This document shows positions 36,743 to 45,545 of a stretch of 64,000 nt of DNA, in pieces. The notes under the pieces were generated by a model. The model was not told where the DNA came from and ran no database searches. It saw only the letters and a program-made list of their open reading frames with translations. Positions within the stretch are counted from its first letter, which is position 1; the number at the start of each line of letters is the position of its first letter. Location of the stretch: NCBI GenBank assembly GCA_001644045.1, contig LUUF01000050.1, forward strand, positions 276,508 to 340,507, in the 5' to 3' direction. This DNA is from Methylomonas methanica (lineage in GTDB: Bacteria > Pseudomonadota > Gammaproteobacteria > Methylococcales > Methylomonadaceae). Position numbers and translations under genes: made by a program.

Positions 36743-37048
36743 ATGAGTAACGACCGGCAATTGGGCTTGGACGAATTGATGATCGTAAATCCCGGCTGCC
36801 CGGGAGTGCAAAGCTTGTTCCTGGGCGAGGACGGCGTTTTGTATCAGTTGCAAGACCTGGCAGCTGCGGAAGATGCATCTGGGGCAGGGCAGTTTTTTCT
36901 GGGAGACGACGGTCAGCTTTACCAAACGGGCGACGCCGAAATCAGCGGTTTAGCCGATGTTGGCGACGTTACGGCGGCGACTGATGCCCAAGCACCGGGC
37001 CGCTATTTTCTCGGCGAGGACGGCCAATTGTACGAACGAATTAGCTGA
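36743..37048 (+). CDS. Three-repeat DGxLYQ protein
   Basis: A 101-residue acidic protein with three copies of a short unit, (F/Y)FLGEDG-x-LYQ: LFLGEDGVLYQL near residue 28, FFLGDDGQLYQT near 60 and YFLGEDGQLYER at the C-terminus. Each is separated by an Ala/Asp-rich linker. The same G/P-D-G-x-(L/V)-Y-Q motif recurs in the 340-residue protein at 37825. CGGAGG precedes ATG 36743. It may be a small scaffold or decoration protein. Confidence 0.75.
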   Translation: MSNDRQLGLDELMIVNPGCPGVQSLFLGEDGVLYQLQDLAAAEDASGAGQFFLGDDGQLYQTGDAEISGLADVGDVTAATDAQAPGRYFLGEDGQLYERIS

Positions 37049-37126
37049 AAGCCGCAGGAAAACCTTATCAAGCCGCCCGATGCGGGTTGATTGAATCGAA
37101 AAATTACATTAGTTGAGGAGATGGTC

Positions 37127-37798
37127 ATGGCCAAGATGCAAGGTGTGAAAGAAAAGCTGCACGCCCCCCTGTACGACGCGTTTCACGTATCGGATAAAGA
37201 TCCGAAAAAGATCTTTAAGGATTTTATGACCGATCCGCGCGTGATTCGATTTTTTGTCGATGTGCAAGGCAAAACCCGCTTGGAAACCAATATGCAGGCA
37301 GCCGGGGTGTTGCCGAGTTTGAATACCTTCGAGGCCCGCGCATTGCGGGTGGTTGTGTCGAATATGCGCATCGCCGAAAAGAAAAAAATTACGCCCAAAG
37401 GCGGTGCCGGCGGCAGCGTGGAGGTTGAAAATCTGGCCGTGACCAACGAAAGCGAAATCCTGGCCGATCTGATCTACAACTCGGTAATTTCGTTGATCGT
37501 CGGCGAAAAAACCATGATAGAGATGCCGACGTTCTGGTTTCCGTCCGGGGCCGGTATCAGCCCGGGGTTCCCGACGATCAGCAATCACGGCGAGCCAGAT
37601 CCCACCGCCACCTTCCGCTTCGCGGAGCCGGTGTTTATCGAGCCGCAGCAAAATTTTCGGGTGGAGCTGGCCTTTCCACAAGGTCTGCCGGGTTCGGAAT
37701 TGACCGTCGATTCGCCGGAAAAACGTCTGGCTAACGTGATCGGACCGTTACGCATCTGGGTGGTGCTGGACGGTTATTTGACCCGCGACGTGCAGTAA
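37127..37798 (+). CDS. Beta-rich structural-type cluster protein A
   Basis: A 223-residue protein with no signal peptide. After a helical N-terminus (VKEKLHAPLYDAFHVSDKDP) it is mostly beta. The C-terminal part (FRFAEPVFIEPQQNFRVELA, then LRIWVVLDGYLTRDVQ) has the same order as the end of the 202-residue protein at 38939 (P..FMPRSTIRIEIE, then LYLVLHGYKILGYG). I infer that the two are paralogues. ATG 37127 has GAGGAG at the right distance. The pattern is reminiscent of virion or shell subunits, but no family is identified. Confidence 0.75.
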   Translation: MAKMQGVKEKLHAPLYDAFHVSDKDPKKIFKDFMTDPRVIRFFVDVQGKTRLETNMQAAGVLPSLNTFEARALRVVVSNMRIAEKKKITPKGGAGGSVEVENLAVTNESEILADLIYNSVISLIVGEKTMIEMPTFWFPSGAGISPGFPTISNHGEPDPTATFRFAEPVFIEPQQNFRVELAFPQGLPGSELTVDSPEKRLANVIGPLRIWVVLDGYLTRDVQ

Positions 37799-37824
37799 GT
37801 CCCGCAGCCGACAGGAGAAATATC

Positions 37825-38847
37825 ATGCAATATTTAAGCGAAAGCGATGTCACGCAGATGATGGGCATCGGTTATCTGGGCGAAGTGCGCCAGGGACCGG
37901 ACGGCCAGTTGTATCAATTTGTGCAGGGTGTCGATGGCCTCGGCAATCCGATAGGCGGATTTTGGAGCAAAATCAAACGCGGCCTGAAACGGGCGCTGCC
38001 GATTGCCCGTACGCTGGCGCCCTTCATTCCGGGCGGTTCCGCCGTGTTGACCGCGGCCACGCCGTTTCTCAAACAAGCCGGTATTCAAGGGCAGGACGGC
38101 ATCGGCGAGTTGTATGCGGCGCCGGACGGCAATGTCTATCAAGTCCAAGGGCTTGGCGAGCCGGAACAATTCTACGGCATAGACGAAGACAGTCTGGATC
38201 AAATCATGGGCCTGGGTTATATCGGCGAAATTCGCCAGGGCCCGGACGGTAATCTTTACCAGTATCTGCAAGGTATCGATGGACTGGGAAATGTCGGCGG
38301 ATTTTGGAGCAAACTGCGTAAATTAGGTAAAAGAGCCTTACAGTTTCAGCCGGCCCGCTTGGCTCTGAAAGCCGTCAGCCCGTATTTGCAGCAAGCCATG
38401 CCGGTGGTCAGACAAGTGGCGTCGGCGATACCGGGTGGCACGGAAGCGCTGACGGCAGTCGCGCCGCTGATGAAACAGGCCGGCTTGTCCGGCTGTAATT
38501 GCCAACAGCCAAGGCCTTATAACGTTGCGCCGGCAATGTCTGGGTTTGCCGAGGATGAGTTGCAAGGTCTGGCTGCGGACGAGGAGCTACAAGGCTATGC
38601 CGATGGCGATTTGTATGGACCCGACGACGAACTCATGCAAGGTTTGGACGCGGACGACGAATTTGCCGGCTATGGCGGCGAGGACGAACTGCAAGGTTTT
38701 GCCGAAGATCAGGACATGCAGGGCGTGGAAGGCTATATCAAACAAGACGGCGTGAACGGCCTGGAACGTTACGAACCGGAACAGCCGCCGCAAACCCGCT
38801 GGCATGTGCCGTCCAGCCCTCCCGATGTCTGGAAGCCGCTATGGTAG
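37825..38847 (+). CDS. Duplicated DGxLYQ protein with amphipathic helices and acidic tail
   Basis: A 340-residue protein built from two copies of a unit: GYLGEVRQGPDGQLYQ...GIDGLGN..GGFWSKI/L, followed by basic amphipathic helices (KRGLKRALPIARTLAPFIPG; KLGKRALQF...) and PGG(S/T)..LTA..P..KQAG. Units start near residues 15 and 130, with a shorter DGNVYQVQGLGEPEQ between them. The last 100 residues are strongly acidic with repeated D-E-L-Q-G motifs. The helices look membrane- or assembly-active. No signal peptide and no known family. Confidence 0.78.
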   Translation: MQYLSESDVTQMMGIGYLGEVRQGPDGQLYQFVQGVDGLGNPIGGFWSKIKRGLKRALPIARTLAPFIPGGSAVLTAATPFLKQAGIQGQDGIGELYAAPDGNVYQVQGLGEPEQFYGIDEDSLDQIMGLGYIGEIRQGPDGNLYQYLQGIDGLGNVGGFWSKLRKLGKRALQFQPARLALKAVSPYLQQAMPVVRQVASAIPGGTEALTAVAPLMKQAGLSGCNCQQPRPYNVAPAMSGFAEDELQGLAADEELQGYADGDLYGPDDELMQGLDADDEFAGYGGEDELQGFAEDQDMQGVEGYIKQDGVNGLERYEPEQPPQTRWHVPSSPPDVWKPLW

Positions 38848-38938
38848 TTAAAATCCCGAACTTACAGATGCCTATGCCGTGCGCCGATTTTCGAGGCCGC
38901 GAGCTTGACGGCGGTCAAAACCATGGGAGATCACGATC

Positions 38939-39547
38939 ATGAGAGCAGGACTTCAATTAGGTCAGGAGCCGGGATACCCGCGACCAATGGCGGAGGGCAC
39001 GCCTGCCGCCGCTGCCGCACCGACCACCAAGGAAATTCCCTACGATTACGTCGCCAAATTCAAGTTGCAAGGCAATGCCGGCAATCGGGTGCAGGATGTG
39101 ATCAATATCAGTACCGACGGCGTGTTCGTCGCGGTGGCGATCGGCTACAGCTTCATCCCCGCCAAGCTGGACATTCAGCCGTCGGTGCCGATACCGCTGG
39201 TCGCGGATGGCCTGAACGGCTTGATCGCGCAGTTGACCGAAGCAGATCAGCGGGTTCTGAATCAGGCGCTGTTTGTTAAGGCTTGCGGCATCGACTTCAA
39301 ATACAGCATTGTCGATAGCGGCAGCGGTAGGGAACTGCAAAATCAACCTATACATAATATTGCCGGCCTGGGCGAAGCCGGCGGCGAACGGCCGTTTCGG
39401 CCGCTGGCGAAACCGATGATGTTCATGCCGCGCTCGACGATACGCATCGAGATTGAAGAGGTGTCGATAGGTTCAATATACCGTGGCGCCGACCTGTATC
39501 TGGTGTTGCACGGTTACAAAATCCTGGGTTACGGAACCGCGCCATGA
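38939..39547 (+). CDS. Beta-rich structural-type cluster protein B
   Basis: A 202-residue protein: an Ala/Pro-rich linker at the N-terminus, then a beta-rich domain (DYVAKFKLQGNAGNRVQDVI, FVAVAIGYSFIPAKLDIQPS) that closes with MFMPRSTIRIEIEEVSIGS and LYLVLHGYKILGYG. This closing pattern is shared with the protein at 37127. It overlaps the next gene by ATGA. Family unknown; a jelly-roll-like fold would fit the strand pattern but is only a guess. Confidence 0.72.
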   Translation: MRAGLQLGQEPGYPRPMAEGTPAAAAAPTTKEIPYDYVAKFKLQGNAGNRVQDVINISTDGVFVAVAIGYSFIPAKLDIQPSVPIPLVADGLNGLIAQLTEADQRVLNQALFVKACGIDFKYSIVDSGSGRELQNQPIHNIAGLGEAGGERPFRPLAKPMMFMPRSTIRIEIEEVSIGSIYRGADLYLVLHGYKILGYGTAP

Positions 39548-39987
39548 GCACCTGCCAAATCTGCGGCATACCGCAGGATGCCGGCTTTTTCGATGAATCT
39601 TCGATTCACGATGCGCCGGCATTTGGCGAAGAAGTGGTTTTGGCCAGCTACCAATTGCACCGTAATTATTGCGGGCTGCTGATGTATTTCGCGCAATTCA
39701 CCGATGCCTACGCCGCGAACCCGGTACAGGTACAAACGCCGGGCTACCAATGGCAAATTCGCTGCGACGGCCAGCCGCGCGATCCTTATCTGACCTTTTC
39801 CCACATCATCAATCCGTGGGGCTTGTCCGGATTTCCGCTGTCTTTGCGTTTGGAAGAAGGTTGTCTGTTGGAGTTTGCGATCCGCAATGTCAGCGACCGG
39901 GAACAGACCTTGAAAAAGGTTGGCGGCCGCTTGCTCGGGCGCACTTGGTACAACACCGCGTATGGCGGTATGCCAAACGGATTGTAG
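39544..39987 (+). CDS. Beta-rich structural-type cluster protein C
   Basis: A 147-residue protein with an N-terminal C-x-x-C (MSTCQICG), then beta strands (YCGLLMYFAQFTDAYA, YQWQIRCDGQPRDPYLTF). The segment FPLSLRLEEGCLLEFAIRNVS parallels the P..I.P.S.IRIEIEEVS part of the two larger cluster proteins. It ends in RTWYNTAYGGMPNGL. It starts within the stop of the previous gene (ATGA), so fixed stoichiometry with it is likely. Confidence 0.7.
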   Translation: MSTCQICGIPQDAGFFDESSIHDAPAFGEEVVLASYQLHRNYCGLLMYFAQFTDAYAANPVQVQTPGYQWQIRCDGQPRDPYLTFSHIINPWGLSGFPLSLRLEEGCLLEFAIRNVSDREQTLKKVGGRLLGRTWYNTAYGGMPNGL

Positions 39988-40055
39988 GTATTTGATAAAA
40001 ATTCGGTGACTTTCACGATTGGCTTGAAGATTTTCAGCATTTAAGGAGACGCGGA

Positions 40056-41969
40056 ATGTTTGTGTTCACATCTAAAGACTTAGGCGAAAGTCGCAATCAA
40101 TACCTGGGGTTCCAGTCGGGCTCCTACATCGGTGAAGTCACTCCACCCGCACCTACGGCTTGTTCCGCTTATGAAAAGGGCGAAAAGGAACTGTCTTGGT
40201 GCCAAACCGGCTCTTGTAGGCAAGGACATTTAGCCGCCGACGTGTCGCGACATCCGCGCGGCTTATTGATAGCGGATTTTGGCGTGGGTTGGAGCGGCAT
40301 CAAGGCTGCGACCAAAAGCGAGAAATTATTGCAGGACTGGTTGCGGGAAGCCAAGGCGGATTTGTATTCCATCGTGCTGGGCATCTACGGTTACAGCGAT
40401 TGCATAGGCAAGGAAAAAAACAATGCCGATCTACGGCGGAAAAGAGCCATGCGCGTTTATGGCTTGTTGGATAAGGATTTACAGTCGCGCGTCGATTTTA
40501 TTCGCGCGGCACCGGCGGGCGAATATATCGCCGACAACACCAGCAAGGAAGGCCGGGCGAAAAACCGAGGTGTCATCATCGAACTCTATCGCTTGCCGAC
40601 GGAAGTGATTGAGATTGAGGGTAAGGCGCCCCGGCCAATTCCATGTACCGGCCCAAGCTGCAAACCACCGCCACCTCCGCCCAAGAAACCCACGCAGCAG
40701 CGAAACTGGAAGCTTGTCGGCAAATACAGCTGGAAAGGTAAAAGACGGCGCCTTGCCAAGAAAGGTTACTTTGAAATATTCGGCGAGCCCGAGGTAGAGG
40801 CCACCGTATCGGTAAACGCCACCGATGCCGAATTTGCTACTTTCGCGTTCAAGTGGGAGAAAGGTAAAGGTCCGGGCGGCGAATTTGAAACCCAGTTAGG
40901 TAAGTGGTTTGTACCTGATTTAAAAATAGAGCGCGACGATGGGAAATGGATAATCGCGTTTAAGAAAGAAATAGCGCTGCTAGGCGGTAAGACTGTCATC
41001 AAGCCGCATCTGCAGATTTCTACTGAAGTTGTAAAAACCGAGGTGGTGTTCGTGCCGTTTACCATCCCGTTCACGCTCTACGGTCAAGACATAAAAATTG
41101 CGGTCGAACCTAAAGTGAACGTGATCGTTAAAGTCGACCTTTGGCAGGTGCTGATAGACCGCTTGAGGGACAAATTGAAAGACTGGTTGAACACACTGCT
41201 GAAAGATTTGCTCGGGTGGCTTGGAAGGAGCGTACTCGGGTCGTTGTTGGGGAAAGTGTTGGCTGGGCTACTCGGCGGGGTATTGGCTAAGGTGTTTATC
41301 TCCAAAGCGCCGACTAATCCAGTTACCGCGCCTGCCGACGATGTCAACGGCAAGAAACGCGCACTTGCACTGGTTGCGGGGACGTCGTCAGCCACGCAGA
41401 TTTTGCAAACTTGGGCGAATACCCATAGACATGCCTTTGCCAAGGCATACGCCGACACGATGTTACAACTGTGTAGTCCACAATGGAAAGATCGGCTGGA
41501 GCAATTGCGGTCGTTAACGCTGAATGGCTACAAGGCCCTACCTGCCGTGAAGGCCTCGGATGCCGAGCTGTTGCAATGGGCCGCGAATCAGCGAGCGCTT
41601 GAGCTTATCAGCATCGATCTCAAAACCGACAATTATGCAAAGCGTTTTCGCTGGTACGAACTGATGCTGATGTTTGCGTTGGCGGCATGGATACTGCGGC
41701 GCATTACCAAAGCCGAAGTCGATCAGGCCAAGGCGCTGGCGCTCAAGCATGCCTCGGTCGCCGGCATGGCCGCCGCGTTGCAATATGTCAATCGGCAAAT
41801 AGCGGCGAATACGTTCGAGTTTATCGATGAAAACGATAAAACCCAGACCGCCAATGGCACGCAACGCTGGGATGCAATCGGCCAACTGGTCCGCTCGTCT
41901 GGCTTGAGCGATGCTGAAATTAGTCGGCGTTTGGAACAACTGGGCTTGGAGCAATTACCCAAGCTATAG
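40056..41969 (+). CDS. Large OmpA-like-domain cluster protein
   Basis: A 637-residue protein with no signal peptide. Residues about 85-190 resemble an OmpA C-terminal domain: LGIYGYSDCIGKEKNNADLRRKRAMRV..L split as usual by a loop, then NTSKEGRAKNRGVIIELYR. A Pro-rich linker leads to a beta-rich middle part. An amphipathic, very hydrophobic stretch (LLKDLLGWLGRSVLGSLLGK... , residues about 380-415) follows, then a helical C-terminal domain. TAAGGAG precedes the ATG. It could anchor an assembly to peptidoglycan, or be a cargo/effector; both are inference. Confidence 0.72.
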   Translation: MFVFTSKDLGESRNQYLGFQSGSYIGEVTPPAPTACSAYEKGEKELSWCQTGSCRQGHLAADVSRHPRGLLIADFGVGWSGIKAATKSEKLLQDWLREAKADLYSIVLGIYGYSDCIGKEKNNADLRRKRAMRVYGLLDKDLQSRVDFIRAAPAGEYIADNTSKEGRAKNRGVIIELYRLPTEVIEIEGKAPRPIPCTGPSCKPPPPPPKKPTQQRNWKLVGKYSWKGKRRRLAKKGYFEIFGEPEVEATVSVNATDAEFATFAFKWEKGKGPGGEFETQLGKWFVPDLKIERDDGKWIIAFKKEIALLGGKTVIKPHLQISTEVVKTEVVFVPFTIPFTLYGQDIKIAVEPKVNVIVKVDLWQVLIDRLRDKLKDWLNTLLKDLLGWLGRSVLGSLLGKVLAGLLGGVLAKVFISKAPTNPVTAPADDVNGKKRALALVAGTSSATQILQTWANTHRHAFAKAYADTMLQLCSPQWKDRLEQLRSLTLNGYKALPAVKASDAELLQWAANQRALELISIDLKTDNYAKRFRWYELMLMFALAAWILRRITKAEVDQAKALALKHASVAGMAAALQYVNRQIAANTFEFIDENDKTQTANGTQRWDAIGQLVRSSGLSDAEISRRLEQLGLEQLPKL

Positions 41970-41977
41970 GGGGGAGC

Positions 41978-43288
41978 ATGTACGTCCGAATATCAAAAGA
42001 TGTTGGTGGAACGACATCCTTAAATCGGCAGATCAAGACAACACGGTTAACTAGATGTCCGGAGCATTCGAGTCTTGGTGAGCTCGATCCGGTCGCCCCG
42101 GCATGTACGCCAAAGCCGAGTTGGATTCCGCGGCTCAAACATTTCTTTTCTCCGAAAACCAGAGGTGTAAAAACAGGCTCTGCGGATCTGGAATGGAAGT
42201 CAAGCGGCACCGTTGCCGAGTTGGAGCCGGATCAGCTGAATCCCGGATATTTTTTCGCAAAAAATCATGGCCTAATCAGAGATAAAAATCTCGATAAAAA
42301 ATTACAAGAGCTGATGGCCAAGTTGGCAGCGAATAGGCCGCCGTTCGATAGCGAGCCGTTTAAAACGTTTGTTGCCAATCGTGGCAAGGTTATGGTCGCG
42401 CTGGTCGATTTATCGACAAAAAATAAACTCGTTTTTCCGGAATTGGCTGAATTTAATTCAACCCGAATAACGCCGGGCGGCAGCCTGGCTAAAATCGGAC
42501 TTTTATATGCCGCTTTTCAAAACCGTTTTGATTTCAATACGCTGGCCGGCAAGGATCCCCGGTCGTTAACCGCGGACCGTATCGCCAAATTGAAAGCCAT
42601 ATACGATGTAACCGTCAGCGGAAGCCCAGCCGTGGCAAAATTCGAATTTAACGACGACTTTAGCAAGACATTCAGCGGCATCTGCCACAACTGCGATGCC
42701 AGTAAGATTTCCAGGAGTCTTGGTTTGGCCTACGTGAACTCCGCACTCTGGCAATCCGGTCTCTACGATTGCCGTTGGGGAGGTATATGGATAGGCGCGC
42801 ATTACAACGAATGGATTAATAAAAACCAAAAATGGGAATGCGATACCGATCCGACTTTCTACAAAGGTAACTGCACATCAGAAGGTTGCCATGTCAATCC
42901 CAAGGGCGGCTCATACATAGACCTTACCGCTCTCGCCGTTGCTAACTTTTTTACGCTATTGGCCCAGGGCCGCCTGATCGACGATTTTTCATCGCAACGG
43001 CTTATGGATATTTTGCTGAAACAGGCCGAACCGGATTCCGGATGCAATAGCCGTTTCAAGGCCGGTTTGACCGCTGCGGGACGGTTCGATGCCGGCGACC
43101 GGATCTACTCAAAAATTGGTGTTACCCAATCTGTCTCACACGAAGGCGGATTGATCGATCGTCGCAGTATCGGCAAAAAATATGTCGCTGTAGTACTGAC
43201 CGTATCCAATGCAGGTACAGCAATCAATGGTATGGTCCGGCAAAAGCTGATTGTGCATTTGGACGATCTGATTAAAGCCAATCCCTAA
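41978..43288 (+). CDS. Serine beta-lactamase/transpeptidase-fold protein
   Basis: A 436-residue protein with no signal peptide. The catalytic S-x-x-K is seen in TPGGSLAKIGLLYAAF, a Y-x-N in LAYVNSALW, and a K-x-G in YSKIGVTQS, in the order of class A beta-lactamases and penicillin-binding proteins. Extra cysteines (ICHNCD, CTSEGCHV) and a long N-terminal extension are unusual. It follows the OmpA-like gene by 8 bases, so it belongs to the cluster. It may act on peptidoglycan or a cluster product; antibiotic resistance is not implied. Confidence 0.68.
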   Translation: MYVRISKDVGGTTSLNRQIKTTRLTRCPEHSSLGELDPVAPACTPKPSWIPRLKHFFSPKTRGVKTGSADLEWKSSGTVAELEPDQLNPGYFFAKNHGLIRDKNLDKKLQELMAKLAANRPPFDSEPFKTFVANRGKVMVALVDLSTKNKLVFPELAEFNSTRITPGGSLAKIGLLYAAFQNRFDFNTLAGKDPRSLTADRIAKLKAIYDVTVSGSPAVAKFEFNDDFSKTFSGICHNCDASKISRSLGLAYVNSALWQSGLYDCRWGGIWIGAHYNEWINKNQKWECDTDPTFYKGNCTSEGCHVNPKGGSYIDLTALAVANFFTLLAQGRLIDDFSSQRLMDILLKQAEPDSGCNSRFKAGLTAAGRFDAGDRIYSKIGVTQSVSHEGGLIDRRSIGKKYVAVVLTVSNAGTAINGMVRQKLIVHLDDLIKANP

Positions 43289-43305
43289 CGATTAACTACA
43301 CGATT

Positions 43306-43348
43306 GCCGCTTGCGCGGGGATGGCGACGAAAAGCGGCGGGTATTTTT
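43306..43348 (+). terminator. Probable terminator of the sigma54-driven cluster
   Basis: A stem GCCGCTT / AAGCGGC with a 19-base loop is followed by GGGTATTTTT, 18 bases after the stop of the beta-lactamase-fold gene. Confidence 0.55.
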
Positions 43349-43521
43349 ACATTCAAAATTGAGGGTAGGGTATCTAAGTTATAAATCAACCAATGTTTGG
43401 CTTCGACGAAATTCGACTTACCCGACTAAGGACTTTTCATGATCGACACGAATGGTAAACCGATCGAACTGTTCATCAAAAGCAGCAGATTTAGTTGCTG
43501 TCGATTTATATATGTCGTCCG

Positions 43522-43893
43522 ATGAAACAATCTAAAGCCATGCCTGGCGGATGTGAAAAATTACCTACTATTTTGGTATGTGATCGATATACTGGTTTCC
43601 GAGAGGGGTTAAGAAATTTCCTGCTTTCAGCCGGTTACGCTCAGGTGGAAGTAGTTGCAAGCGTAAGGCTTGCGTTGATAAAACTGAGGCAACAACGCTT
43701 TGAGTTTGTGTTGATCGGGGTGTCGCCGCCGGCTCTCGCGGCGCAACGGTTAGCATTGGTGACGCGATGTCGGCAGCCGGACGCAAAAATTTTTTACCTC
43801 GTGGATGCTAAGGACCAGCCTTTTATTAAGGACACTTCGGTCGAAACGATCTTGAAAGAATATGTATATTCGAACCTGTTGGAATTGATCTAG
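43522..43893 (+). CDS. Pseudo-receiver (degenerate response-regulator) protein
   Basis: A 123-residue protein with a receiver-like strand-helix pattern: TILVCDRYTGFREGLRNFLL, VEVVASVRLALIKL, FEFVLIGVSPP and KIFYLVDAKD. One of the two N-terminal acidic residues is missing, and the phospho-acceptor Asp is replaced by Gly (VLIG), so it should not be phosphorylated. ATG 43522 is chosen over a frame extending to 43495. It lies directly before the sigma54 activator and may modulate it. Confidence 0.65.
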   Translation: MKQSKAMPGGCEKLPTILVCDRYTGFREGLRNFLLSAGYAQVEVVASVRLALIKLRQQRFEFVLIGVSPPALAAQRLALVTRCRQPDAKIFYLVDAKDQPFIKDTSVETILKEYVYSNLLELI

Positions 43894-43974
43894 CGTGACT
43901 TGATTCCGGGCGGGGTTAATTAGCAGGAAGTAGCTATAGACTTGATTCGTCCGCAAACCGATTAGGTGGCGACC

Positions 43975-45333
43975 ATGATTTCAGCAGTTGATCTGTACCA
44001 AGCATTTTTCAATACGTTTGACGATTGTGTTTTTGTCGTCGATGTAAATACCGGAACGATTTTCGATGCCAATGCAAAGGCGCTCGAGGCCACGGGATTG
44101 GCGCCCGAAGACCTTAAGAGGCTTGATGTTAATGGCTTGTTGCGAACGAGGGCGGGAGACGGTATCGGTTTTAAAGTGGGTGCGGCGTTCAATAAAATGG
44201 CGCTTGATGACTTGTTATTGGTAAGCACAGGGGGCTTCACAATAAGGGTTAATGTTAGTGTTACCCGGATCGAATGCAAGCAATCTAAATACCTGGTATT
44301 CATCGCTCAAGAAGTCGATAAGCCTCAACATATTGAGTGTATCGCCCCGGATACCGCCGACGTATTGTGGTCGCAACAGCAAGATTTTCCCACCATCATC
44401 GGCCAAAGCGAGAAGATTCGCGAGGTTTGCCGAATTATCGGCGCCGTGGCCAAAACCGACGCCACGGTATTGCTGCAAGGCCAAAGCGGGACCGGTAAGG
44501 AAGTAATAGCTGCCGCGATTCATATGCATAGTCTGCGCGGTCGCAACCCGTTCGTTAAAGTAAATTGCGCCGCGCTCTCTGAAATGTTGTTGGAAAGCGA
44601 GCTGTTCGGGCATGTTAAAGGCGCGTTTACCGGCGCAATTCGCGACCGCTGCGGTCGATTCAAACAAGCCGATGGCGGCACGATTCTGCTGGATGAAATC
44701 GGCAGCATGTCGCTCTCCGGGCAAGCCAAGCTATTGCGGGTGTTGCAAGAGCAGGAATTTGAGGCGGTCGGCAGTTCGGTTACTACGTCAGTCAATGTGC
44801 GGGTAATTGCTTCGACGAATATCGATTTGGCAAAAGCGGCGGCCGACGGCAAGTTTCGCGAAGACTTGTATTATCGCTTGAACGTTTTTTCAATTCTTCT
44901 GCCGCCTCTTCGCGATCGGAAAGAGGATATTCCATTGCTAATTCAGCATTTTCTGGAACAGCACAGTCGCAATCTCGGTAAGGAGATTCAGGCTGTCGCA
45001 CCGCAGACCCAGGCCATGTTGATGGAGCACAATTGGCCGGGGAATGTTCGGGAGTTGGAGAACGTGATCGAACATGCGGCCATCGTCGAGCAGGGGCCGA
45101 CATTATTGCCTGCCAGTTTGCCTATAAACCTCACCAAAGCGCATCTCGCCGAAAATGATAATGATTTGACGGCGATGTTGGGTTTGCGGGAAAAACTGAT
45201 TCTTTTCGAACGGCAGGTGTTGTTGGATACCTTGCTGAGGGCGAATGGCGTTAAAAAGATTACTGCGGAAATGCTGGGTATAGACGCCAGAAACCTCCCT
45301 TATCTGCTGCGCAAACATCATTTAGGTTATTAA
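43975..45333 (+). CDS. Sigma54-dependent enhancer-binding protein with PAS sensor
   Basis: A 452-residue activator. An N-terminal PAS domain (FFNTFDDCVFVVDVNTGTIF) takes the place of a receiver. The AAA+ core has Walker A GQSGTGKEV, the sigma54-contacting GAFTGA loop, Walker B GGTILLDEIGS and the sensor region EDLYYRLNVF. A Fis-type helix-turn-helix closes the protein (ANGVKKITAEMLGIDARNLPYLL). AGGTGG precedes ATG 43975. It is the obvious candidate to bind the three palindromes at 35124-35231 and drive the promoter at 35318. Confidence 0.93.
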   Translation: MISAVDLYQAFFNTFDDCVFVVDVNTGTIFDANAKALEATGLAPEDLKRLDVNGLLRTRAGDGIGFKVGAAFNKMALDDLLLVSTGGFTIRVNVSVTRIECKQSKYLVFIAQEVDKPQHIECIAPDTADVLWSQQQDFPTIIGQSEKIREVCRIIGAVAKTDATVLLQGQSGTGKEVIAAAIHMHSLRGRNPFVKVNCAALSEMLLESELFGHVKGAFTGAIRDRCGRFKQADGGTILLDEIGSMSLSGQAKLLRVLQEQEFEAVGSSVTTSVNVRVIASTNIDLAKAAADGKFREDLYYRLNVFSILLPPLRDRKEDIPLLIQHFLEQHSRNLGKEIQAVAPQTQAMLMEHNWPGNVRELENVIEHAAIVEQGPTLLPASLPINLTKAHLAENDNDLTAMLGLREKLILFERQVLLDTLLRANGVKKITAEMLGIDARNLPYLLRKHHLGY

Positions 45334-45545
45334 CCCGGCTGCTTTTGTAGCTTAATGCTGGCGGAAACCCAGTCGTAAAGCCCGGTGCCGCGTTTCTCGG
45401 CGTGCCTTTCTTGTGGCGTCAGTTTGGGGTAGCCGACATACGTCATCAACCACCCCGGATACGAACCATATCGCCTTGAACAGGCATAGCCATATATCTA
45501 GTTAGCGATGGCTCAGGTACGGGTAACACTTGCCCAAGCCGAGTG

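Noticed and set aside
43440..43526. A 28-codon frame with AAGGA in front
   Set aside because: It has a fair ribosome-binding site but no recognisable sequence and overlaps the pseudo-receiver start; chance cannot be excluded.
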